Counted from the first letter of the stretch, positions 1-8,081 are shown. The stretch is 11,812 nucleotides of DNA from Thiomonas sp. (GCA_028706735.1 JAQTVS010000057.1:1-11812); one strand, 5' to 3'. Notes: generated by a model not told the origin, from the sequence alone. Numbers and translations: made by a program.

Positions 1-1696
1 GGCGGTCAGGGTGAAGACCGAGTTCTTGCTGCATGGTTTCGCGGATCTTGAACTTCTGCATCTTGCCGGTAATGGTCATGGGGAACGCGGACACGAACCG
101 GATGTAGCGCGGAATTTTGTAGTGCGCGATCTGGCCTTTGCAAAACGCGCGAATGTCCTCGTCCGTGGGAGACGTGCCGGGCTTGGGGATGACCCAGGCG
201 CACAGTTCTTCGCCGTACTTCGGGTCGGGCACGCCGACCACCTGCACGTCCTGGATCAGCGGATGGCGGTAGAGGAATTCCTCGACCTCGCGCGGGTAGA
301 TGTTCTCGCCGCCCCGGATCACCATGTCCTTGATGCGGCCGACGATGTTGACGTAGCCGTCGGCATCCATGGTGGCAAGGTCGCCCGTGTGCATCCAGCC
401 TTCGGGGTCGATGGCCTCGTGCGTCTTCTCGGCGTCGCCCCAGTAGCCGTGCATCACCGAATAGCCCTTGGTGCAAAGCTCGCCGGTTTCGCCGGGCGCC
501 ACGGTGTCGCCGCTTTGCGGATCGACGATCTTCACTTCCAGATGCGGCTGCACCTGCCCCACCGTGCTCACCCGCTTGTCCAGCGGGGTGTCGGTGGAGC
601 TTTGGCAGCTCACCGGCGCAGTCTCGGTCATGCCGTAGGCGATGGTGATCTCAGACAGATGCATGTCGCGCACCACCCGTTTCATCACCTCGGTCGGGCA
701 GGGGCTGCCAGCCATGATGCCGGTGCGCAGGGTGCTCAGATCGAACTCGGCAAAGCGCGGGTGGTCGAGCATGGCGATGAACATGGTCGGCACGCCGTGC
801 AGCCCGGTGCAGGCTTCGTCCTGCACGCACTCCAATGTGAGCAGTGGATCGAAGGCGTCGTTGGGATAGACGATGGTGGCGCCATGCGTGAGGCAGGCGA
901 GGTTGCCCAGCACCATGCCGAAGCAGTGGTACAGCGGCACCGGAATGCACAGCCGATCTTCGGCTGTGAGCTTCATCGCCTCACCAATAAAGAAACCGTT
1001 GTTCAGGATATTGCTGTGGGTCAGCGTGGCGCCCTTGGGGAAGCCGGTGGTGCCGCTGGTGAACTGGATGTTGATGGGCTCGTGCGCGTGCAGTGTTGCC
1101 GCCACCTGGGGCACCGCCGGGTCGTCGGCGCTGCCGCGGGCAATCCAGTCGGCAAAGCGCAGCATGCCGGGCTCTTCCGCCGTGCCCAGATGCACCACCA
1201 GTTTGAGATCGGGCAGGCGCGCGGCGCGCAACTCGCCCGGCGCGCAGGTGGCCAGCTCCGGCGCGAGTTCGCGCAGCATGGCGAGATAGTCGCTGGTCTT
1301 GAATGTGGTCATGGTGACCAGCGCCTTGCAACTCACCTTGTTGAGCGCGTACTCCACTTCGGCGGTGCGATAGGCCGGATTGATGTTCACCAGAATCACG
1401 CCGATCTTGGCCGTCGCCAGTTGCATCAGCACCCACTCCGTGCAGTTGTGCGCCCAGATGCCGATGCGGTCGCCCTTGCGCAGTCCGCTGCGCAGCATGG
1501 CGCTGCCCAGTCGGTCCACCTCGTGCTTGAGCGCGGCGTAGCTGAGGCGGCGGCCCTGATGGCGCACCACGAGCGCCTCGTGCGCGCCCATGCGCTGCGC
1601 CATGGCATCGAAAAAATCACCCAGGGTCTGGGTGATCAGCGGCTGATCGGTTGTGCCGCAGGCATAGGACTGCACCAGCGGGGCGGGCTTGTTCAT
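1..1696 (-). CDS. Acyl-CoA synthetase (AMP-forming, ACSF2-like), 3' end cut by window edge
   Basis: Converts a free carboxylic acid, ATP and CoA into acyl-CoA, AMP and PPi. It is the activating step for the beta-oxidation enzymes encoded upstream in the same operon. 565 codons are visible from the ATG at 1696 and no stop is reached. The ANL-superfamily motifs are all present: the P-loop [12 protein letters not shown] begins at T213 with K221; YGMTE is at 354-358; TGDLA has its Asp at 439; [20 protein letters not shown] follows at the hinge; and the C-terminal catalytic lysine is K545 in MTITGKMQK. Only a few C-terminal residues should be missing. The sequence around the P-loop ([11 protein letters not shown]) resembles the ACSF2 group of medium/long-chain fatty acyl-CoA synthetases. 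Exact chain length or branching preference cannot be read from sequence. A GAGGAG ribosome binding site lies about 7 bases before the ATG. The gene is 49 bp downstream of the isomerase-like gene and is probably cotranscribed with it. Confidence 0.9.
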   Translation of the reverse strand, partial: MNKPAPLVQSYACGTTDQPLITQTLGDFFDAMAQRMGAHEALVVRHQGRRLSYAALKHEVDRLGSAMLRSGLRKGDRIGIWAHNCTEWVLMQLATAKIGVILVNINPAYRTAEVEYALNKVSCKALVTMTTFKTSDYLAMLRELAPELATCAPGELRAARLPDLKLVVHLGTAEEPGMLRFADWIARGSADDPAVPQVAATLHAHEPINIQFTSGTTGFPKGATLTHSNILNNGFFIGEAMKLTAEDRLCIPVPLYHCFGMVLGNLACLTHGATIVYPNDAFDPLLTLECVQDEACTGLHGVPTMFIAMLDHPRFAEFDLSTLRTGIMAGSPCPTEVMKRVVRDMHLSEITIAYGMTETAPVSCQSSTDTPLDKRVSTVGQVQPHLEVKIVDPQSGDTVAPGETGELCTKGYSVMHGYWGDAEKTHEAIDPEGWMHTGDLATMDADGYVNIVGRIKDMVIRGGENIYPREVEEFLYRHPLIQDVQVVGVPDPKYGEELCAWVIPKPGTSPTDEDIRAFCKGQIAHYKIPRYIRFVSAFPMTITGKMQKFKIRETMQQELGLHPDR

Positions 1697-1723
1697 GATG
1701 ATTCTCCTCGTATCCATCCATTG

Positions 1724-1739
1724 CCCGCGTCAGCGCGGG
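1724..1739 (-). other. Small intercistronic hairpin
   Basis: A perfect 6-bp GC stem (CCCGCG / CGCGGG) with a 4-base loop sits in the 49-bp gap between the isomerase-like gene and the acyl-CoA synthetase gene. No T-run follows it on the minus strand, so it is not a classical intrinsic terminator. It could stabilise or process the mRNA between the two cistrons, or it could be chance in GC-rich DNA. Confidence 0.35.
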
Positions 1740-1745
1740 TCGTGT

Positions 1746-2351
1746 TCAAAACCCGCCCGTTTCCAGCCAGCGCTCAAGCTGCGGCAACCGGTCCACGCCC
1801 CAGAAGGGCTGCGCGTCCACCACCAAGTAGGGCGCGCCGCACATGCCTTCTTCCAAGGCGCGGTCGCAGTTGGCCTTGAGCTGGGCCTTGATGGCGGGGT
1901 CTGCGGTGTAGCGCGCCACGGCATCGGCAGGCAAGCCCTGCTCAGCGGCCAACTGTTCGAGCACCGGCAGCTCGGCGATGTTGCGGCTGTGTGCGAAATA
2001 GGCCGAGAAGCAGCGATGCAGCCACGGCGCGGCCTGCGCCGGCAGTTCGCGTTGCAGGCCGATGAGCACCCGCGCGGCCTGGTAGGTGGCGATGGGAAAC
2101 GGATCTGGATGCGCATACGCGACGCCCAGATAACGGGCCGAGCGTGGAATGTCGATGCGGGCGTAGTCGCCCTTGAGCGGCTGGTCGATCAGCGGCTTCG
2201 ATCCCGTCGCCTGGAACACCGGCCCGAGCAGCACGGGCACCCATTCGATGTCGCGCAGGTGGCGGGCGGCAATCGCTTCGATCTGCGTGCTCGCCAGATA
2301 AGCGTAGGGCGAGGAGAAATCGAAGAAAAAGGTGATCGGGCTGACGGGCAT
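1746..2351 (-). CDS. 2-hydroxychromene-2-carboxylate isomerase-like protein (DsbA / kappa-GST fold)
   Basis: 201-residue protein, a normal length for the 2-hydroxychromene-2-carboxylate (HCCA) isomerase family: thioredoxin-fold, glutathione-dependent cytoplasmic enzymes related to DsbA and kappa-class GST. The N-terminus carries the family signature FFFDFSSPYAYLAS, with S13/S14 where the family places its glutathione-activating serine instead of a CxxC. The C-terminus has the cis-proline loop GAPY (P174) and the family ending FWGVDRLPQLERWL. There is no signal peptide. The founding enzyme acts in naphthalene degradation, but no ring-cleavage genes are in view. This copy is embedded in an acyl-CoA catabolic operon, so its real substrate is unknown; calling it a glutathione-dependent isomerase or oxidoreductase is as far as the sequence goes. 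An AAGGAG ribosome binding site lies about 6 bases before the ATG. It lies 23 bp downstream of the acyl-CoA dehydrogenase stop. Confidence 0.85.
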   Translation of the reverse strand: MPVSPITFFFDFSSPYAYLASTQIEAIAARHLRDIEWVPVLLGPVFQATGSKPLIDQPLKGDYARIDIPRSARYLGVAYAHPDPFPIATYQAARVLIGLQRELPAQAAPWLHRCFSAYFAHSRNIAELPVLEQLAAEQGLPADAVARYTADPAIKAQLKANCDRALEEGMCGAPYLVVDAQPFWGVDRLPQLERWLETGGF

Positions 2352-2374
2352 CGGAGTCTCCTTGTGAGGTTGTT

Positions 2375-3583
2375 TTACAACGCGCGGGCGATGAGCATGT
2401 TCTGCACGTCGCTGGTGCCTTCGTAGATCTGGCAAACCCGCACGTCGCGCCAGATGCGCTCCACGGCAAAGTCTTCCACATAGCCGTAGCCGCCGTGAAT
2501 CTGCAGGGCGGCGCTGCACACGCGCTCGGCCATTTCGCTGGCCAGCAGCTTGGCCATCGCCGCCTCCTTCAGACAAGGCTGGCCCGCGTCTTTCAGGCTG
2601 GCGGCGTGCCACAGCAGTTGCCGCGCGGCCTCGATCTGCGTGGCCATGTCGGCCAGACGGAACTGCACCGCCTGATGCTCGAACAGCGGCTTGCCGAAGG
2701 CGCTGCGCTCGCGGGCGTAGCGCAGCGCGGCGTCGAACGCCGCACGCGCCATGCCCACAGCCTGCGCCGCAATGCCGATGCGTCCGCCCTCCAGCCCGGA
2801 CAGCGCGATCTTGTAGCCCGCACCCTCGGCGCCGATGCGGTTTTCCGCAGGAATGCGACAACCCTCGAAGCGGATCTGCGCGGTGTCGCTGGCAGACTGT
2901 CCCGTCTTGTGTTCCAGCCGTTCGACGATGTAGCCCGGCGTGTCGGTGGGCACGAGGAAGGCGCTGATGCCCTGTTTGCCCGCGGCGCGGTCGGTGGCGG
3001 CCAGCACGATGGCGACCTGTCCGTTCTTGCCGCTGGTGATGAACTGCTTGACGCCGTCGAGGACGTAGTGGTCGCCATCCTGTGCAGCAAGCGCCGGGCC
3101 GCCCCAAGCTTGCTGCACCCCCTCGGGGGGCGAGGCCGGTCTGCCGGCATCAGGGGGCACATGCCTGGCCGTGGTGCGCAGGTTGGAGGCGTCCGACCCG
3201 GCCTGCGGCTCGGTCAGCGCGAACGCGCCGATCCATTCGCCGCGCGCCACCGGACGCAGCCACTGATCTTTCTGCGCGTCGGAGCCCCAGGCCATGAGGA
3301 TGGAGCACACCGGGCAATTGTTCACGCTCACGATGGTGCTGGTCGCGCCATCGGCCGCGGCGATCTCCTCGATGGCCAGCGCGAGAGACAGATAGTCCAG
3401 CCCGGCGCCGTCCCACTGCGTGGGCACGGCGATGCCCAGGCAGCCAAGCCCGGCCAGGCCGCGCAGCGCCTCGCGCGGGAAGCGGGCGACGCGCGCCCAT
3501 TGCGCGGCGTGCGGGGCGATCTCGGCCTGGGCGAAGTCGCGCACCGCGTCACGGATCATGCGGTGATCGTCATTGAGAAGCAT
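2375..3583 (-). CDS. Acyl-CoA dehydrogenase (short/medium-chain type) carrying an in-frame repeat-derived insert
   Basis: FAD enzyme that makes the alpha,beta-double bond in acyl-CoA, passing electrons to ETF. 402 residues. Visible motifs: N-terminal helical domain starting [19 protein letters not shown]; beta-domain FAD motif [10 protein letters not shown] followed by LRTTA to about residue 139; KQFITSG after residue 176; C-terminal IYEGTSDVQ with E388 as the probable catalytic base, as in SCAD/MCAD. Residues about 141-168 (Pro/Gly/Ala-rich, [15 protein letters not shown] onward) do not belong to the family. They are encoded by a copy of a palindromic repeat, and removing them leaves about 374 residues, the usual family size. 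The start was chosen by family N-terminus; no clear Shine-Dalgarno precedes it, and reading further upstream would translate a REP-like element. It is separated from the thiolase by 114 bp of that element. Substrate is uncertain: a short straight-chain or branched acyl-CoA. Confidence 0.93.
   Translation of the reverse strand: MLLNDDHRMIRDAVRDFAQAEIAPHAAQWARVARFPREALRGLAGLGCLGIAVPTQWDGAGLDYLSLALAIEEIAAADGATSTIVSVNNCPVCSILMAWGSDAQKDQWLRPVARGEWIGAFALTEPQAGSDASNLRTTARHVPPDAGRPASPPEGVQQAWGGPALAAQDGDHYVLDGVKQFITSGKNGQVAIVLAATDRAAGKQGISAFLVPTDTPGYIVERLEHKTGQSASDTAQIRFEGCRIPAENRIGAEGAGYKIALSGLEGGRIGIAAQAVGMARAAFDAALRYARERSAFGKPLFEHQAVQFRLADMATQIEAARQLLWHAASLKDAGQPCLKEAAMAKLLASEMAERVCSAALQIHGGYGYVEDFAVERIWRDVRVCQIYEGTSDVQNMLIARAL
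3096..3163 (+). repeat. Three-stem palindromic repeat, copy A, inside the acyl-CoA dehydrogenase gene
   Basis: About 65 bp that aligns with the element at 6709-6773. Both begin GGGCCGYCCCAAG and share CCCCC(T/A)CGGGGGGCG in the middle and GGGGGC at the end. Predicted stems are: outer 3101-3105 with 3154-3158 (GCCCC/GGGGC), hairpin 1 3118-3122 with 3126-3130 (CCCCC/GGGGG), and hairpin 2 3135-3139 with 3144-3148 (GCCGG/CCGGC, loop TCTG). Here it is translated on the minus strand without frameshift or stop. Boundaries are approximate; the edge with the host gene cannot be set without an uninserted homologue. Orientation is given as that in which GGGCCG comes first and is arbitrary. Confidence 0.8.
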
Positions 3584-3612
3584 GGCAGGATTGTTGTCGT
3601 GGAACGGAACGC

Positions 3613-3690
3613 GCTCCCCTCCCACACAGCGTGGAGGAGGAGCGGGCCACTCCCTCCCCATGCGTGGGGAGGGCTGGGGTGGGGAGTGTT
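3613..3690. repeat. REP-like double hairpin between thiolase and acyl-CoA dehydrogenase genes
   Basis: The 114-bp gap 3584-3697 is filled by a GC-rich element. Its right part is a perfect 9-bp stem (CCCTCCCCA at 3652-3660, TGGGGAGGG at 3665-3673, loop TGCG) followed by GCTGGGGTGGGGAGTG. Its left part is an imperfect stem (GCTCCCCTCCCAC against GTGGAGGAGGAGC). The format of paired hairpins with a GGGCTGGGGTGGGG tail is that of common bacterial intergenic REP-type repeats, from memory. Lying inside an operon, it may protect upstream mRNA from 3' exonucleases or attenuate expression of distal genes. There is no T-run for a standard terminator. Confidence 0.7.
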
Positions 3691-3697
3691 TGGGCAC

Positions 3698-4876
3698 TCA
3701 CAGCAGTTCGACAGCCATTGCCGTGGCCTCGCCGCCGCCGATGCACAGCGCAGCGACGCCCTTCTTCAGCCCCTGCTTGCGCAGCGCACCCAGCAGGGTG
3801 ACGACGATGCGCGCTCCCGACGCGCCGATGGGATGGCCCAGCGCCACCGCGCCGCCATGCACGTTGACGATCTCATGCGGCAGCTTGAATTCGCGCATGG
3901 CCGCCATGGTGACAGCGGCGAAGGCTTCGTTGACTTCCCACAGGTCCACGTCGGCCGCCTTCCAGTCGGTCTTGTCGAGCACCTTTTGAATGGCCCCCAC
4001 GGGCGCTGTGGTGAACCACTCCGGCGCCTGCGCATGCACCGCATGGGCGCGAATGCGAGCGATCGGCGCGCAGCCCAGCGTGTCGGCGGTGGACTGGCGC
4101 ATCAGCACCAGCGCCGCAGCGCCGTCGGAAATGCTCGACGAGGTGGCGGCGGTGATCGCGCCGTCCTTCTTGAACGCCGGCTTGAGTCCGGGGATCTTGT
4201 CGAGCTTGGCCTTGAACGGCTGCTCGTCGCGCGCGATTTGCACTTCGCCACCGCGCCCGGCGACGGTCACCGGCGCCATTTCCCAGTCGAAGCTGCCGTC
4301 CTCGTTGGCGCGCTTGCTGCGCTCGGTGGAGGCAATGGCGAAGGCGTCCATCTCCTCGCGGCTGAAGCCGTATTTGCTCACGCAGCTTTCGGCGAACACG
4401 CCCATGGCCTTGCCGCGGTCGTAGGCGTCTTCCAGGCCGTCGAGCGCCATGTGGTCGTAGAACTGGGTGAGGCCGTATTTCACCCCCTTGCGCACGAAGG
4501 CCAGGTGCGGCGCGTTGGTCATGCTCTCCATGCCGCCAGCCACCATCACGTCAGCGCTGCCCACAGCGAGCATGTCGTGGGCGAACATCATCGCCCGCAT
4601 GCCAGAGCCGCACATTTTGGAGAGCGTGACCGCGCCCGCCGATTGCGGCAGCCCGGCCTTGAGCGCGGCCTGGCGCGCGGGGGCCTGGCCCTGCCCGGCC
4701 ATCAGGCAGTTGCCCATGAGCACTTCGTTCACGGCGTCGCCCGCGATGCCCGCGCGCTGCACGGCGGCGGCAATGGCGGTGGCGCCGAGTTCCCAGGCGG
4801 GCACGGCGGCAAAGTCGCCGAGCAGGCCGCCAATGGGCGTGCGTGCGGCAGAAACAATCACGATGGGGTCAGTCAT
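3698..4876 (-). CDS. Acetyl-CoA acetyltransferase (thiolase family)
   Basis: 392 residues, the normal size for a type II biosynthetic/degradative thiolase. It catalyses reversible thiolysis of acetoacetyl-CoA (or another 3-ketoacyl-CoA) to acetyl-CoA, in the cytoplasm. All catalytic residues are visible: nucleophile C89 in [14 protein letters not shown]348 in [19 protein letters not shown], and C378 in the C-terminal [21 protein letters not shown] follows the active-site region as in acetyl-CoA acetyltransferases. The ATG overlaps the aceK stop (ATGA, 4873-4876), and a GGAG ribosome binding site sits inside the end of aceK, so translation of the two is probably coupled. Whether it works on acetoacetyl-CoA only (AtoB/PhaA role) or on longer 3-ketoacyl-CoA cannot be settled from sequence. 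I see nothing abnormal in it. Confidence 0.94.
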   Translation of the reverse strand: MTDPIVIVSAARTPIGGLLGDFAAVPAWELGATAIAAAVQRAGIAGDAVNEVLMGNCLMAGQGQAPARQAALKAGLPQSAGAVTLSKMCGSGMRAMMFAHDMLAVGSADVMVAGGMESMTNAPHLAFVRKGVKYGLTQFYDHMALDGLEDAYDRGKAMGVFAESCVSKYGFSREEMDAFAIASTERSKRANEDGSFDWEMAPVTVAGRGGEVQIARDEQPFKAKLDKIPGLKPAFKKDGAITAATSSSISDGAAALVLMRQSTADTLGCAPIARIRAHAVHAQAPEWFTTAPVGAIQKVLDKTDWKAADVDLWEVNEAFAAVTMAAMREFKLPHEIVNVHGGAVALGHPIGASGARIVVTLLGALRKQGLKKGVAALCIGGGEATAMAVELL

Positions 4877-6687
4877 GTTGAAGTCTCCATAACGGGTTGA
4901 GTGGCTTGGTTTTCGATCAGATGGGCGCGTGCATGCCGGAAGCGGCGCGTCGCGTCGTAGGTGAACACGTCGTACAAATGCCCCTCGCGGATGCGGCTCT
5001 GGTGCTCCTGCCAGAAGGTCGCATCGAGCAGGTCGGCGTGGTGCTTCATGAAGACGGCGCGCACCTTGGGGTTGCCGAGCAGAAACTGGCCGAAGGTCTC
5101 GGGAAAGACGTCGTGCGGGCCCACGGCGTACCAGGGCTCGGCGGCCATTTCGTCCTCTTCGTTGCGCGGCGCGGGCACGCGGCGGAAGTTGCAGTCGGTG
5201 ATGTACTCGATCTCGTCATAGTCGTAGAACACCACCTTGCCGTGGCGAGTGATGCCGAAGTTCTTCCACAGCATGTCGCCGGGAAAGATATTGGCCGCAA
5301 CCATGTCCTTGATGGCGTTGCCATATTCAATGACGGCGGCCTCGAGCTGGGCGTCGTCGGCTTCCTGCAGATAGATGTTGAGCGGAATCATGCGCCGCTC
5401 GATGTAGCAGTGGCGGATGATCATGGTGTCGCCGTCGTATTCGAGCTGCGAAGGGCAGAAGGTCTCGATTTCGGCGACGAGTTCGGGCGAGAAGCGCGCC
5501 CGCTCGAAGGCCACGTTGGAATATTCCAGCGTCTCGGCCATGCGCCCCACGCGGTCGTGCTGCTTGACCAGCAGGTACTTGCCCTTGATCTTGTCGCGCG
5601 TCGTGTCTTTCTGCGGCGGATAAAAATCCCTGATGACCTTGAACACGAAGGGAAACGACGGCAGGGTGAACACCACCATCACCATGCCCTTGATGCCGGG
5701 AGCGACGATGAACTGGTCGCTCGAATGCCGCAGGTGATAGAGGAAATCGCGGTAGAACAGCGTCTTGCCCTGCTTGGCCAGACCCAGCGCGTTGTACAGC
5801 TCGGCGCGCGGCTTGCGCGGCATCAGGCTGCGCAGGAACTGCACGTAGGCCGAGGGAATTTCCATGTCCACCATGAAATAGGCGCGGGCGAAGGAGAACA
5901 GCAGCAGCATGTCGTCCTCGCTGAGCAGCGCGGTGTCGATGTAGAGCTGGCGCTGGGCGTCGTGCAGGATGGGCAGCGCCAGCGGAAACTCGGTGAAGCC
6001 GTTGATCACCTTGCCCACCGCATACGCGCCCTTGTTGCGATAGAACAGCGAATCGAGCATCTGGATCTGGAAATTCGCCCGCAGCCGCACATCGCTGCCG
6101 AAGCGCCGCTGCACCGCGCGCAATACGTCGGCGATGTCGCGCTCCAGGTTCTCGAAGGGACGTTCAAGCTGGAAGTTCTCGATCGCCCGGCGCAGGCAGG
6201 CGTGCAGGGCCTCGTGGGTGTGCGGGTAATACACACGGAACGTCGGTTTGGCGGCGGGCTCCTCGTTCTCGATGTACTCGGTGGACAGCGCCGGGCGCAC
6301 GAACAGGAACTCGTTGTTGAAATGCTCGCGCCGCAGGATCTTGGTCGTCACCGAGTTGAAGAAGGTCTCGGCCAGCTCGGGCTGGTGGTGATTGGTGAGC
6401 AGGCCGATGTAGTGCAGCTTGGCCTGCTGCCAAATCCCCATGGGCTGGTTGCCGGCATCGAGTTCGTTCTGCAGGCGCTCGGTGGCCTCGTCCACCCGCT
6501 GGTCGTAAAACGCGATGCGCTCGCGCTGCGCCGCCTGCTGCGCGGCCCAGTCGGCCCGCTCGAACCGCTGCTTGGCCGCGGCGCTCACTTGGCGGAACAG
6601 GCGGTAATGGCGATTGAAGCCGTCGAGCATGGTGCGTGCCATGGCAAAAGCCACGGGGGAATCGAGGCGGGGCGGGAATTGGTTCAT
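4873..6687 (-). CDS. aceK: Isocitrate dehydrogenase kinase/phosphatase
   Basis: 604 residues; similar in size to betaproteobacterial AceK and slightly longer than the E. coli protein. The single active site phosphorylates isocitrate dehydrogenase, switching it off so that isocitrate enters the glyoxylate bypass, and also dephosphorylates it. Features seen: an N-terminal regulatory half starting [19 protein letters not shown]; the ATP-binding segment [23 protein letters not shown] with K350; the catalytic region [11 protein letters not shown] with D471; and the DYDEI segment with D489 and D491. The start was chosen at [14 protein letters not shown], with GAGAG about 7 bases upstream; earlier in-frame codons would run through the palindromic repeat. 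In enterobacteria aceK follows aceBA; here it instead heads an acyl-CoA catabolic operon and overlaps the thiolase start by 4 bp. I am very sure of identity; the operon role is inferred. Confidence 0.97.
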   Translation of the reverse strand: MNQFPPRLDSPVAFAMARTMLDGFNRHYRLFRQVSAAAKQRFERADWAAQQAAQRERIAFYDQRVDEATERLQNELDAGNQPMGIWQQAKLHYIGLLTNHHQPELAETFFNSVTTKILRREHFNNEFLFVRPALSTEYIENEEPAAKPTFRVYYPHTHEALHACLRRAIENFQLERPFENLERDIADVLRAVQRRFGSDVRLRANFQIQMLDSLFYRNKGAYAVGKVINGFTEFPLALPILHDAQRQLYIDTALLSEDDMLLLFSFARAYFMVDMEIPSAYVQFLRSLMPRKPRAELYNALGLAKQGKTLFYRDFLYHLRHSSDQFIVAPGIKGMVMVVFTLPSFPFVFKVIRDFYPPQKDTTRDKIKGKYLLVKQHDRVGRMAETLEYSNVAFERARFSPELVAEIETFCPSQLEYDGDTMIIRHCYIERRMIPLNIYLQEADDAQLEAAVIEYGNAIKDMVAANIFPGDMLWKNFGITRHGKVVFYDYDEIEYITDCNFRRVPAPRNEEDEMAAEPWYAVGPHDVFPETFGQFLLGNPKVRAVFMKHHADLLDATFWQEHQSRIREGHLYDVFTYDATRRFRHARAHLIENQATQPVMETST

Positions 6688-6708
6688 CGGATCTCTCAAG
6701 GAAACGTA

Positions 6709-6773
6709 GGGCCGTCCCAAGTTTTCTTGACCCCCACGGGGGGCGGGCTGGGCGCAGCCCGGCCCTGGGGGCG
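6709..6773 (+). repeat. Three-stem palindromic repeat, copy B, in the aceK upstream region
   Basis: Second copy of the element found inside the acyl-CoA dehydrogenase gene. Stems: outer GTCCC (6714-6718) with GGGGC near 6768-6772 (one G-U pair), hairpin 1 CCCCC (6731-6735) with GGGGG (6739-6743), and hairpin 2 GGGCTG (6745-6750) with CAGCCC (6755-6760), loop GGCG. A further GGGCC/GGCCC pairing (6709-6713 with 6761-6765) is possible. It starts 22 bp upstream of the aceK ATG and would lie in the aceK 5' leader if the promoter proposed at 6800-6828 is right. Confidence 0.8.
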
Positions 6774-6799
6774 CGCAGCAAAGCGAAGACGCTCTGCCC

Positions 6800-6828
6800 A
6801 CTGTAAGCCTGCACCGCGCGCAAGGCAA
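6800..6828 (-). promoter_or_regulatory. Candidate sigma-70 promoter for the aceK operon
   Basis: On the minus strand a TTGCCT (-35, at 6823-6828) and TACAGT (-10, at 6800-6805) are separated by exactly 17 bp; each box matches 4 of 6 consensus bases. It is the best pairing I found in the aceK/aminotransferase divergent gap (6688-6926). Transcription from it would start about 105 bases before the aceK ATG and include repeat copy B. Weak matches of this kind also arise by chance. Confidence 0.35.
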
Positions 6829-6926
6829 AGCGCCCAGCGCTTGACGCCGCTGCGTGCTAGGCTTTTTGGGTTTTCGGCGCAGGCGCAGCGCCGCCTTTTT
6901 CGATTCACAAGACCTGGAGATTTCTG

Positions 6927-8081
6927 ATGCCCGCCTTGCTGCCCAACGTTGATCCCGATGGACTGCTGGAGTATTCGGTGGTTTACACCGACCGCTCGCT
7001 CAACCACATGTCGGCCAAGTTCCAGCAGGTCATGCGCGATCTGTCGTCCCTGCTCAAACAGGCCTACAACGCGCAGGCGGCGGTCATCGTGCCCGGCAGC
7101 GGCACGTTTGCCATGGAGGCCGTGGCGCGGCAATTCGTGCAGGGAGCACCCGTGCTCATCGTGCGCAATGGCTGGTTCAGCTATCGCTGGAGCCAGATCA
7201 TCGAGACCGGGCATTTGTCCGACAAGGTGACGGTGCTCAAGGCGCGCCGTCTGGCCGATGTGCCCGAGTCGCCCTTCACGCCAGCGCCCATCGACGAGGT
7301 GGTCGCCACCATCGCCCTTGATGCGCCCGCCGTGGTGTTCGCCCCGCATGTGGAAACCTCCGCCGGCATGATGCTGCCCGACGACTATCTGCGCACCGTG
7401 GCCGACGCGGTGCATGCGGTGGGCGGCCTGTTCGTGCTCGACTGCATCGCCTCCGGTGCGATGTGGGTGGACATGCAGGCCACCGGCGTGGACGTGCTGG
7501 TCAGCGCACCGCAAAAAGGCTGGAGCGGCCAGCCCTGCTGCGGCTTTGCGCTGCTGTCTGAGCGGGCGCTTGCGCGGCTGGAGACGACCACGAGCGACAG
7601 CTTTTCCTGCGACCTGAAAAAATGGCACCAAATCATGCAGGCGTATGAAAAAGGCACGCATGCCTACCACGCCACCATGCCCACCGACACCCTGGCCGAA
7701 GTGCGCGACCAGATGCGCGAGGCGTTCAGCTACGGCCTGCCCGCGCTCAAGACCGCGCAGATGGAACTGGGCCGCGCAGCGCGCGCTTCGTTGGAGCGGC
7801 GCGGCGTCAAGAGCGTGGCGGCGCCCGGTTTTCAGGCGCCGGGCGTGGTGGTGAGCTACACCCGCGACCCTGACATTCAGAACGGCAAAAAGTTTGTGGC
7901 ACAGGGCATGCAAATCGCCGCTGGCGTGCCGCTGGCATGCGACGAACCGGCCGACTACATGAGTTTCCGCCTCGGCCTGTTCGGCCTGGACAAATGGAAG
8001 GACGTGCCCGCCGCCGTGCAGCGGCTGGACGCCACGCTTGACGCGGTGGGGTTGCACATGCCGGAAAAGGTGCATCGGTAA
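6927..8081 (+). CDS. Class V aminotransferase (alanine/serine-glyoxylate aminotransferase-like)
   Basis: 384-residue PLP enzyme of aminotransferase class V. Visible landmarks: [13 protein letters not shown] near residue 55 (PLP-phosphate region); [24 protein letters not shown] with D172, which should hold the PLP pyridine nitrogen; and [15 protein letters not shown] with K197 as the Schiff-base lysine. This pattern fits the alanine-glyoxylate / serine-glyoxylate / 2-aminoethylphosphonate-pyruvate subgroup rather than cysteine desulfurases. Substrates are not readable from sequence; glyoxylate as amino acceptor is plausible given divergent aceK but unproven. A GGAGA ribosome binding site lies 7 bases before the ATG. 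It is transcribed away from aceK, stands alone, and converges on the isovaleryl-CoA dehydrogenase gene with a 68-bp gap. Confidence 0.88.
   Translation: MPALLPNVDPDGLLEYSVVYTDRSLNHMSAKFQQVMRDLSSLLKQAYNAQAAVIVPGSGTFAMEAVARQFVQGAPVLIVRNGWFSYRWSQIIETGHLSDKVTVLKARRLADVPESPFTPAPIDEVVATIALDAPAVVFAPHVETSAGMMLPDDYLRTVADAVHAVGGLFVLDCIASGAMWVDMQATGVDVLVSAPQKGWSGQPCCGFALLSERALARLETTTSDSFSCDLKKWHQIMQAYEKGTHAYHATMPTDTLAEVRDQMREAFSYGLPALKTAQMELGRAARASLERRGVKSVAAPGFQAPGVVVSYTRDPDIQNGKKFVAQGMQIAAGVPLACDEPADYMSFRLGLFGLDKWKDVPAAVQRLDATLDAVGLHMPEKVHR

Noticed and set aside
11..1879. Long plus-strand open frame opposite the acyl-CoA synthetase
   Set aside because: It is antisense to a gene with complete ANL motifs, has His/Arg/Ala-biased composition typical of the opposite strand of high-GC genes, and shows no recognisable domain. 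The same applies to the long plus-strand frames at 2495-4900 and 4897-6927 and the minus-strand frame at 9898-11583.
1746..3107. Isomerase-like gene extended upstream in frame as a 453-residue fusion
   Set aside because: The upstream part is the acyl-CoA dehydrogenase gene read out of frame; the family N-terminus and a good ribosome binding site place the start at 2351.
3584..3697. N-terminal extension of the acyl-CoA dehydrogenase through the intergenic element
   Set aside because: The extra residues ([14 protein letters not shown] onward) are a translated REP-like hairpin, a common source of false N-termini; the family start is at 3583.
6731..6773. Repeat copy B as an intrinsic terminator
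   Set aside because: Strong stems, but no T-run follows on either strand and it lies upstream of both divergent genes.
6688..6828. Longer aceK start at 6828
   Set aside because: The extension translates repeat copy B and has no similarity to Ace[15 protein letters not shown] is the family-like start with a plausible ribosome binding site.
6841..6869. TTGACG at 6841 as the -35 of the aminotransferase promoter
   Set aside because: No acceptable -10 lies 16-18 bp downstream. TAGGCT at 6858-6863, with an upstream TG, is only 11 bp away; it could be an extended -10 on its own but is too weak to list.
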